From CAZWRK01 sp964635875 (GTDB lineage Bacteria > Pseudomonadota > Gammaproteobacteria > Burkholderiales > Aquaspirillaceae), in contig CAZWRK010000212.1 in the NCBI GenBank assembly GCA_964635875.1, positions 1 through 5,420 of the forward strand: DNA of 5,420 nucleotides, in the 5' to 3' direction. A program made the position numbers and the translations under genes. Positions 1 to 5,420 of the stretch are shown here, piece by piece; positions within the stretch are counted from its first letter, which is position 1; each line of letters starts with the position of its first letter. The notes beneath the pieces are model-generated. The model was not told where the DNA came from. It worked only from the letters and a program-made list of their open reading frames with translations, and ran no database searches.

Positions 1-878
1 CCGACCGCAGCGGGCAAGCGGGTGCAATTTTGCGCGCCATCCCGTTCATTCTCCCCAAAGACGTACTCTTTAGTCAAAGCAGCCACAGCGCCAGCGAAAC
101 CGGCTATTCCGATTTTCAACAAGCGATTGCCGCCCACTACGACGCCATGTATCAACGCGCCCAGCACCACCGTGAAGCTATTGGGCGACCCGAATTACCC
201 ATCATCGCCACCGGCCACCTCACCGCCCTCGGCACAAAACTCGGCCGCAGCGAATCCGTTCGCGACATTTACATCGGCACCCTCGAAGCCTTTTCGACCC
301 AAGACCTACCGCCCGTAGACTACATCGCCCTCGGCCACATTCACCGCGCCCAAATCATCGGTCCAACGCAACATATCCGCTATTGCGGCGCACCGCTCGC
401 CCTCAGCTTTGACGAAACCGAAGTCAAACAGATGTGGCAAATTGACCTCACAACCGCCGGACAACCGCCTCAAATCACCTCACGCCCAGTACCCTGTTTT
501 CAAATGCTGCGCAGCTTGCGCGGCAATTTCGCCGCCATTCGCCAACAGATCGACGCGCTGGAACAGCCGCCAGAAGGGCAATCGCTATGGCTCGAAGTAC
601 TGCTCGACAGCGACGAATACTTGCACGACGCCCAAACCCAAATTCAAGCACTCTTGCAAGATCGCCCCATGCAACTGCTACGCCTACGACGCATGAAAAC
701 CCACCAACCGGCGAGCCTCGCCCGTGAGCAGCATGAAACCCTGAAAGAACTGAGCCTAGAAGAGGTCTTTAAAAAGCGACTGGCGCTCGAAACCCTCACC
801 CCCGAGACCGAAGCCGCTTTGATTCGCTGCTATCAAGAAATCCTTGAAGCCACACACGCAGCAGGAACCACGTCATGA
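1..878 (+). CDS. sbcD: SbcD, nuclease subunit of the SbcCD complex (5'-truncated by window edge)
   Basis: This is the Mre11-type metallophosphoesterase subunit of SbcCD, which cleaves DNA hairpins and blocked double-strand ends in the cytoplasm, working with SbcC. The frame is open from base 3 and enters from outside the window, so the TTG at 30 is not the true start. About 291 residues are visible; E. coli SbcD has about 400, so roughly the first 110-120 residues are missing, including the first metal-binding motifs (DxH, GD, GNHD). Still present are the late metal motifs ATGHL (His codon at 216-218) and GHIH (333-344), the RDIYIGTLEAF stretch between them, RYCGAPLALSFDE after them, and the C-terminal capping domain ending with the conserved SLEEVFKKRLALE. 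All of these match my memory of E. coli SbcD closely. The stop codon overlaps the sbcC start as ATGA. The ends seen are intact and show no frameshift. Confidence 0.95.
   Translation, partial: DRSGQAGAILRAIPFILPKDVLFSQSSHSASETGYSDFQQAIAAHYDAMYQRAQHHREAIGRPELPIIATGHLTALGTKLGRSESVRDIYIGTLEAFSTQDLPPVDYIALGHIHRAQIIGPTQHIRYCGAPLALSFDETEVKQMWQIDLTTAGQPPQITSRPVPCFQMLRSLRGNFAAIRQQIDALEQPPEGQSLWLEVLLDSDEYLHDAQTQIQALLQDRPMQLLRLRRMKTHQPASLAREQHETLKELSLEEVFKKRLALETLTPETEAALIRCYQEILEATHAAGTTS
863..866 (+). promoter_or_regulatory. Ribosome binding site of sbcC inside sbcD
   Basis: AGGA lies 8 bases before the ATG at 875, within the last codons of sbcD. With the ATGA stop/start overlap (875-878), it supports the chosen sbcC start. 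It also suggests translational coupling, which would keep the two subunits in proportion. The coupling itself is inferred. Confidence 0.7.
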
Positions 879-3800
879 AAATCTTGCGCCTAGCCCTGAA
901 AAATTTAAATTCTCTACGCGGCGAACATCGCATCGACTTCTCGCAAGCCCCCTTTAAAGACCATGGCTTATTTGCGATTGTCGGCCCGACAGGTGCAGGG
1001 AAATCGACCTTATTAGATGCCATTTGCCTTGCGCTCTATCACCAAACGCCACGCCTCGGAAAGCTGACGAGTCAATACAACGCGATCATGAGCCGCCACA
1101 CTCACAGCTGTTTTGCCGAGGTCGAGTTTGAGCTGAAAGGAAAAATATACCGCGCGAAATGGAGCCAACATCGCGCGACCCGCTCCAACAATCTGCAAGC
1201 GCCCATTGTTGAACTTGCCGAATTACCCGCCGTCGGGGCGAGCGATGGCCGCATTCTGCATACCAAGCTGAATGAAAAACTCGAAGCGATCGAAACCCTA
1301 ACAGGCCTTAATTTCACGCGCTTCACCCAGTCTATTTTGTTAGCGCAAGGCCGGTTCTCCGAGTTTTTACATGCCAATGCCAAACTACGCGCGGAACTAC
1401 TTGAACAACTCACCGGCACCGAAATTTATAGTCAAATTTCTAGCCGTACCTTTGAGCGCTATAAAGCCAGCGAACGCCAATTTGAAGCGCTTCGCCAACA
1501 AGCGGGCGGCGTAATCCCGTGGACTACGTCCGAACGTGCCGAGCGACGCGCCGAGCTAGACGCACTGCAAGCACGCATTCAGCAGCTCGAAGCGGAACAA
1601 ACCCCGCTACGCAATGCCCAACAGTGGCATCACCGCTACACCGAGACCACCCAACAACTGCAACACACCCAGACCCGCTTTGACAGCGCCGTCGAGGCAT
1701 TCGCTCACCATGCCGATGATTTGGCACGCCTAGAGGCCAGCGAGGCCGCACGGGCGATTGCACCGCATGATCACGCGCGACAACAGGCGCAAGCACGGGT
1801 CGTCGCCAGCCAATTGCGATGCGACGACATTCGCACCAAACAAGCCGCCAACCAAGACGCTCAAAAAAACGCTTATTGGCAGGCTCACGCCCTCAGTCAA
1901 ATGCTCGCCGCGCATACCGCGGACGCCCTCCACGACGCGCAAAACCGCTTTGAGGCACTGCGTCAACAATGCCAACATACCGCACACCACGCCCAGCTCA
2001 TCACGCATTTAGCCAACTGGCGATACCAAATGGAGCAGCACAGTGTCCGTCAGGCTCAAATCGTTGAACAGCAACGCAAAATCGAGCAGTTGCAGCACGC
2101 ATGCACTGCCGCAGAAACTGCCAAGGCACAATATGACACGCTCGTTACCGAACACGCCGAAGCGCTCAAGCACGCCCAATCGAACTACGCCCATGCCGTT
2201 GCGAGACTGACCGAACAGCATGGCGACGATTTGGCCGATCCTCGCCACTATCAAACCGCCCGAGATCAAGCAAATAGCGACTTATCAACCCTAGAACGGC
2301 TGATCGAATGCGCAACAGATTTGCAGAACGCGCAACAAGGTGCCGCAGACAACGCGCATAAAATCACCCAACAAGCGCAGCGCCTTGAGAGTGCGCAAAG
2401 CTTGTTCGATGCAGCGCGGACACTTTTTGACGCCCAAACGCGCACCGTCGCCGACAAGCAGACGCAACTTGAGCAAGCGCGCTATATCGCCAGCTTCGAA
2501 GAGGCACGCGCCCAGCTCCATACGGGCGAGCCCTGCCCGCTGTGTGGCGCAACCGCGCACCCTTACCGCCAATCTACGCCGCCCGAGGCTAACCCCATCG
2601 CCCTTGCCGAAGCCGCACTCCGTAACGCCCAGCAAGAAGCCGAAGCGGCACGCCAAGCAGCCGTGCGAGCAGAAGAGGATCTCCGCAAGGAGCAAAACCA
2701 ATATCACCCACTCACTAGCCAAAAGGTACAGTACGCCAACGCCCTACAACGCGCACGCGAACGAGGCACCGCACTGGCACAATCCTACGGGCCAACGCTG
2801 ATCAAACAATGGGAAGACCTCGCATGGCTGCAGCGCCATCAAGCCGCCACCCGCCATCACGCACAAGCACTGAACGCCGCAATTGATGCGGTCGAAGCCG
2901 CAGACATCCAGCGCACCAGAGCAGAACAGCAACTGCATGCCGCCGAGCGCGAGCAACACGCGCACACCTTAGCCGCCACCCAGCGCCAAATCGAACACGC
3001 GCAGGCCGAGCAGCAGTGCCAGCAATGGCTGGACGATCAACGCCAGCGCGCCGAGCAACTCCGCGCCGACATCGAAGCGCACGGGTTTACCCCGCCTATC
3101 GCCTTTGATAGCGACGCGGATAACACCGATTGGCTCGCACAGCGTCAGCATGAGCTGACAACTTTTGAAGCGCAACGCGCCGAACAAGCGGAACTGTCGA
3201 TCAAAATCGTGCAACTCCAACATGCGGATGCTGCGGCGCAGGCTCAGGCACAAGAATGGGCTGCGGTGTGGCGAGAAACGGGACTTCATCAAGGCGAGTG
3301 CGTCCCCGAGCCGGTTGATATTGCTGCAGCGCTGCAGACCTGCGAAACAGAAATCAAGCGCTTGCGCCAAGCGCAAGATGCATTGGCGGGCGAGGCCACT
3401 GCCGCCCAAACAGGGCTACAACAAGACATGAAAGACGCGCATCAAGCGCAGCAGCGCTGGCAGGAAGTGCTCGCGCGCAGCGTGTTTAGCCATGAACAGG
3501 CTTTTTTAGCGGCGTGCTTATCGCCAGAGACCCACGCCGAGTTGCTCACGCGCCGGAATACGCTTCATGCCCACAAGCAAGACGCGCAGGCCGTGCTAGA
3601 CGCCACCCGCCGCAGCCTTGCCGAGCTTGACCAAGATCCACAGCGCCCAACCGCCTCCGTCGCAGAGATTATCGCGGCCCTTGAACTCAACCAAACCACC
3701 TTGGCCGAGCACTATCAACAGCAAGGCGCACGCGCAGAAGAATGGAAACAGGACGAAATACGGCAGCAGCAGCACGCACAATTTGCAGCCGCGCTTGCAC

Positions 3801-4330
3801 TGGCGCAGCAAGACGTTGAACTATGGGGACAGCTCAACACCCTGATTGGCTCGGCAGACGGCACAAAATATCGGAAATTTGCCCAAGGGCTGACGCTGTC
3901 GCATTTAGTCGAGCTGACCAATCGACGCTTAGATCATCTACAGGGACGCTATATTTTGCGTCACAAATCGGGCGAAGAACTGGCGCTTGAAATTATCGAC
4001 ACTTGGCAAAGCGACGCCTGCCGAGATGTCGATACGCTGTCTGGAGGCGAGAGCTTTTTAGTCAGTTTGGGCTTGGCGCTGGGCTTATCGGATTTGGTGA
4101 GTCACGAAATTTCGATTGATTCACTGTTTTTGGATGAAGGCTTCGGTACTTTGGATGCGGAGACTTTAGAGGTTGCACTGAATGCCTTGGATCAGCTCAA
4201 CGCATCGGGAAAAAGCATCGGCGTAATTAGCCATGTGAGCGGCCTGAAAGAGCGGATTCCGGTACAGATTCAGGTCGTTCCGACACAGGGTGTTGGCATT
4301 TCTACGTTGCGAATCGAGTCAGGCGGTTGA
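875..4330 (+). CDS. sbcC: SbcC, SMC/Rad50-like ATPase subunit of the SbcCD nuclease
   Basis: SbcC is the ATP-driven, DNA-clamping partner of SbcD; together they process hairpins, protein-blocked ends and palindromes during replication and repair. The 1151-residue protein is complete. The N-lobe has Walker A GPTGAGKST at 37-45 and the Q-loop LLAQGRF (Gln158), followed by ELLEQLTGTEIYSQIS. A long Ala/Gln/Glu/Arg-rich coiled coil follows from about residue 195. The zinc hook is CPLC at 554-557 (Cys554 and Cys557), in the context GEPCPLCGATAHPY. The returning coil runs to about 985. The C-lobe opens with IGSADGTKYRKFAQGLTL (991 on) and holds the signature LSGGE at 1055-1059, Walker B SLFLDEG (Asp1087, Glu1088), the D-loop GTLD at 1091-1094, and the switch His1120 in VISHV. 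Every catalytic element is intact. The ATG start is supported by the SD at 863-866 and the conserved MKILRLxLKNLNSL beginning. E. coli SbcC is 1048 residues, so this one is about 100 longer, apparently in the arms. The arms are rich in Gln and His. Other frames across this gene are open only by composition. Confidence 0.97.
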   Translation: MKILRLALKNLNSLRGEHRIDFSQAPFKDHGLFAIVGPTGAGKSTLLDAICLALYHQTPRLGKLTSQYNAIMSRHTHSCFAEVEFELKGKIYRAKWSQHRATRSNNLQAPIVELAELPAVGASDGRILHTKLNEKLEAIETLTGLNFTRFTQSILLAQGRFSEFLHANAKLRAELLEQLTGTEIYSQISSRTFERYKASERQFEALRQQAGGVIPWTTSERAERRAELDALQARIQQLEAEQTPLRNAQQWHHRYTETTQQLQHTQTRFDSAVEAFAHHADDLARLEASEAARAIAPHDHARQQAQARVVASQLRCDDIRTKQAANQDAQKNAYWQAHALSQMLAAHTADALHDAQNRFEALRQQCQHTAHHAQLITHLANWRYQMEQHSVRQAQIVEQQRKIEQLQHACTAAETAKAQYDTLVTEHAEALKHAQSNYAHAVARLTEQHGDDLADPRHYQTARDQANSDLSTLERLIECATDLQNAQQGAADNAHKITQQAQRLESAQSLFDAARTLFDAQTRTVADKQTQLEQARYIASFEEARAQLHTGEPCPLCGATAHPYRQSTPPEANPIALAEAALRNAQQEAEAARQAAVRAEEDLRKEQNQYHPLTSQKVQYANALQRARERGTALAQSYGPTLIKQWEDLAWLQRHQAATRHHAQALNAAIDAVEAADIQRTRAEQQLHAAEREQHAHTLAATQRQIEHAQAEQQCQQWLDDQRQRAEQLRADIEAHGFTPPIAFDSDADNTDWLAQRQHELTTFEAQRAEQAELSIKIVQLQHADAAAQAQAQEWAAVWRETGLHQGECVPEPVDIAAALQTCETEIKRLRQAQDALAGEATAAQTGLQQDMKDAHQAQQRWQEVLARSVFSHEQAFLAACLSPETHAELLTRRNTLHAHKQDAQAVLDATRRSLAELDQDPQRPTASVAEIIAALELNQTTLAEHYQQQGARAEEWKQDEIRQQQHAQFAAALALAQQDVELWGQLNTLIGSADGTKYRKFAQGLTLSHLVELTNRRLDHLQGRYILRHKSGEELALEIIDTWQSDACRDVDTLSGGESFLVSLGLALGLSDLVSHEISIDSLFLDEGFGTLDAETLEVALNALDQLNASGKSIGVISHVSGLKERIPVQIQVVPTQGVGISTLRIESGG

Positions 4331-4340
4331 AATGGCGCAC

Positions 4341-4393
4341 TCAAAAAGCACCGCTGAGGGCTGCAGCGCAAGCTGTCATGCCGCAACTTTTGA
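4341..4393 (+). other. Possible stem-loop just after sbcC
   Basis: A short hairpin GCAGC-GCAA-GCTGT (4363-4376) has a GNRA-type GCAA loop and one G-U closing pair. It is flanked by GGC (4359-4361) and GCC (4380-4382), which can pair across small internal loops. Further out, TCAAAAAG (4341-4348) can pair with CTTTTGA (4387-4393) if one A is bulged. It lies 10-60 bases after the sbcC stop, where a 3'-end structure would be expected. There is no run of T after it, so it is not a convincing intrinsic terminator. It could stabilise the 3' end of the sbcDC message, or be chance. Confidence 0.3.
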
Positions 4394-4424
4394 AACAATA
4401 GTATGAAATACCGCTGATTTTTCA

Positions 4425-4453
4425 TTGTTCTCTTATGAGCGCATAGTTATATT
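4425..4453 (+). promoter_or_regulatory. Candidate sigma-70 promoter for the binding-protein gene
   Basis: The -10 candidate is TATATT (4448-4453), 5 of 6 to TATAAT. It lies 17 bases after TTGTTC (4425-4430), which keeps only the TTG of the -35 consensus. Transcription would start near 4460 and leave a leader of about 105 bases before the ATG at 4567. The surrounding gap is clearly AT-richer than sbcC. A weaker alternative is TTGCCT (4483-4488) with TAAAAA (4506-4511), also at 17 bases. A promoter somewhere in this gap is likely, but which one is used is uncertain. Confidence 0.4.
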
Positions 4454-4469
4454 ATCCCGTAAGCGATTC

Positions 4470-4508
4470 TTAGCTGTATTTTTTGCCTAAACTTGCTTTG
4501 GCAGCTAA
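4470..4508 (+). repeat. Inverted repeat in the leader of the binding-protein gene
   Basis: TTAGCTG (4470-4476) and CAGCTAA (4502-4508) are perfect inverted repeats of 7 bases, extended inward by a T-G wobble pair (4477/4501), around a loop of about 23 bases. It lies between the candidate promoter and the ribosome binding site, so it could be an operator or an RNA hairpin. No T run follows it. Overlapping TGCC/GGCA (4484-4487 and 4500-4503) offers a competing small stem. No known riboswitch or regulator site is recognised here. Confidence 0.3.
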
Positions 4509-4553
4509 AAAGACTGTGAATATCGCCTTTTTAACTTCATCTCTTCCGATAAT

Positions 4554-4558
4554 AAGGA
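4554..4558 (+). promoter_or_regulatory. Ribosome binding site that fixes the lipoprotein start
   Basis: AAGGA lies 8 bases before the ATG at 4567. This decides against the upstream in-frame TTG at 4483, which has no comparable site and would place 28 extra residues before the signal peptide. Confidence 0.8.
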
Positions 4559-4566
4559 AAATATTT

Positions 4567-5376
4567 ATGCTTTTCTCACGAAGAAAACTCCTCGTTGGCG
4601 CGCTCATGTCAGCCTTTTTATTGAGTGCATGCGGCAAAAAAGAAGAACCTGCCGCTGCGGCAGGCGCTGCAGCACCTGCTGCGCAAGAACGTGTCTATGC
4701 AGTCGGAACCGATGCGGCTTATGCCCCGTTTGAATTCGAAAACGATAAAAAAGAAGTCGATGGCTTTGATATTGACGTCGTGAAAGCGGTCGCAGAAAAA
4801 GCCGGTATTCAAGTCAAATTTATCAATACTCCGTGGGAAGGTATTTTTGCTTCGCTGGATCAAGGCGACCGCGATATTTTGGTTTCTGCCATCACCATCA
4901 CCGACGAACGTAAACAGTCGATGGATTTCTCAGAGCCTTACTTCGAAGCCACCCAGCTGATTGCAGTCGGCAAAGGCGTGACGGATGTCAAAACCTTTGA
5001 AGACCTCAAAGGCAAAAAAGTGGCCGTTCAAACCGGTACCACCGGTGATGAAGTGGTTCAGAAACTGCTAGGAAAAACCAGCGAAGACATCAAACGCTTT
5101 GAAAGCACCCCGCTGGCACTGAAAGAGCTTGAAAGTGGTGGCGTGCAGGCTGTCGTGGCCGATAACGGCGTGATCGTGAATTACATGGCCAATAATGGTG
5201 ACAAAGGTCTAACCGTCGTTTCAGACAATAAGAGCTTTGCGCCAGAGTATTACGGTATTGCAGTGAAAAAAGGCAATACAGAAATGCAGGCTAAAATTAA
5301 CGAAGGTCTAAAAGCCATCAAAACAGACGGCACTTACGACAAAATTTACGCTAAATGGTTTGGCGATAAGAAGTAA
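4567..5376 (+). CDS. Amino-acid ABC transporter substrate-binding lipoprotein (family SBP_bac_3)
   Basis: This is the extracytoplasmic binding component of a polar amino-acid importer, which captures ligand and hands it to an inner-membrane permease/ATPase. It has 269 residues. A lipoprotein signal peptide has a basic start (Arg5, Arg6, Lys7), a hydrophobic core and the lipobox LSAC, with lipidated Cys22. An Ala/Pro-rich tether (about 28-40) follows, then two type-3 binding lobes from about 43. By alignment from memory with LAO-binding protein and GlnH, ligand contacts are Asp49 and Tyr52 in GTDAAYAPFEF, Ser107 and Thr110 with carboxylate-binding Arg115 in SAITITDER, Thr158/159 in TGTTGDE, and Asp199 in VVADN for the alpha-amino group. 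Family features DFSEPYF and the ending YDKIYAKWFGD are present. Asp49 fits a basic amino acid or glutamine; the exact ligand cannot be read off. Start: ATG with AAGGA 8 bases upstream. It stands alone between its own promoter region and a terminator, without permease or ATPase genes beside it. SRRKLL at 4-9 resembles a Tat motif. Confidence 0.92.
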   Translation: MLFSRRKLLVGALMSAFLLSACGKKEEPAAAAGAAAPAAQERVYAVGTDAAYAPFEFENDKKEVDGFDIDVVKAVAEKAGIQVKFINTPWEGIFASLDQGDRDILVSAITITDERKQSMDFSEPYFEATQLIAVGKGVTDVKTFEDLKGKKVAVQTGTTGDEVVQKLLGKTSEDIKRFESTPLALKELESGGVQAVVADNGVIVNYMANNGDKGLTVVSDNKSFAPEYYGIAVKKGNTEMQAKINEGLKAIKTDGTYDKIYAKWFGDKK

Positions 5377-5389
5377 TTCGCGCCCAAGT

Positions 5390-5420
5390 AAAAACGCGAC
5401 CGGTTAAGGTCGCGTTTTTT
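5390..5420 (+). terminator. Intrinsic terminator after the binding-protein gene
   Basis: A perfect 12-bp stem pairs 5390-5401 (AAAAACGCGACC) with 5408-5419 (GGTCGCGTTTTT) around the 6-base loop GGTTAA. A T run of six closes it at the window edge. It starts 13 bases after the stop at 5374-5376. The matching A run on the left side means it could also act on the opposite strand for a convergent gene beyond the window. Confidence 0.93.

Noticed and set aside
30..32. TTG at 30 as the start of sbcD
   Set aside because: The frame is open to the window edge, and the residues before it (DRSGQAGAI) match the corresponding part of SbcD, so the gene simply enters from outside.
2291..3409. Long open frames on the minus strand and in other + frames across sbcC (such as 2291-2722 minus, 2340-2801 plus, 2969-3409 minus)
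   Set aside because: They lie wholly inside a well-supported gene. They show low-complexity Ser/Arg/Pro- or Leu/Cys-rich translations with no recognisable domain, and are explained by few stop codons opposite Gln/Ala/Arg-rich coding sequence.
4350..4417. Direct repeat ACCGCTGA at 4350-4357 and 4410-4417
   Set aside because: Only eight bases with two copies and no further units, so likely chance and not an array or attachment site.
4396..4430. Imperfect inverted repeat ATGAAA...TTTCAT with partial outer pairing (GAAACA/TGTTC) near the candidate -35
   Set aside because: It is short, AT-rich and needs a bulge and a five-base one-sided loop, so it is indistinguishable from chance in AT-rich DNA.
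4515..4523. TGTGAATAT as an ArgR half-site upstream of the amino-acid-binding gene
   Set aside because: Only one weak half matches, and the partner half expected nearby (ATTCA-like) is absent.
4483..4566. N-terminal extension of the binding protein from a TTG at 4483
   Set aside because: The ATG at 4567 has AAGGA at the right distance and begins a textbook lipoprotein signal peptide. The extension has no ribosome site and would bury that signal peptide.

Overview
The window holds the 3' end of sbcD, a complete sbcC and a complete gene for an amino-acid-binding lipoprotein of the ABC-transporter type. All three are on the + strand. The genome is Gram-negative. The SbcC and SbcD sequences resemble the proteobacterial (E. 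coli-type) pair closely, and the binding protein recalls those of Neisseriales. A betaproteobacterium of that order is my best guess, recalled from family knowledge and not searched. I saw no copy of the Neisseria DNA uptake word GCCGTCTGAA.

Layout: positions 1-878 carry the C-terminal ~70% of SbcD, cut by the left window edge. sbcC follows at 875-4330 with a 4-base ATGA overlap and its own Shine-Dalgarno inside sbcD, so the two form a translationally coupled operon. SbcD (nuclease) and SbcC (SMC-like ATPase with long coiled-coil arms and a zinc hook) form the bacterial Mre11-Rad50 equivalent, which opens DNA hairpins and trims blocked double-strand ends. Positions 4331-4566 are an AT-richer gap with a possible stem-loop just after sbcC, a plausible promoter (4425-4453), an inverted repeat in the presumed leader, and a good ribosome binding site. 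The lipoprotein gene runs 4567-5376 and is closed by a near-perfect intrinsic terminator at 5390-5420.

The binding protein has no visible functional link to sbcCD. It appears to be its own transcription unit, and its permease and ATPase are not in the window. I found no tRNA, rRNA, CRISPR array, insertion sequence or phage gene, and nothing that looks like an undescribed system. The points worth a second look are modest: a twin-arginine motif in the lipoprotein signal peptide, a strand-composition reversal along sbcDC, an SbcC longer than the E. coli protein with Gln/His-rich arms, and small dyads in the intergenic gap.
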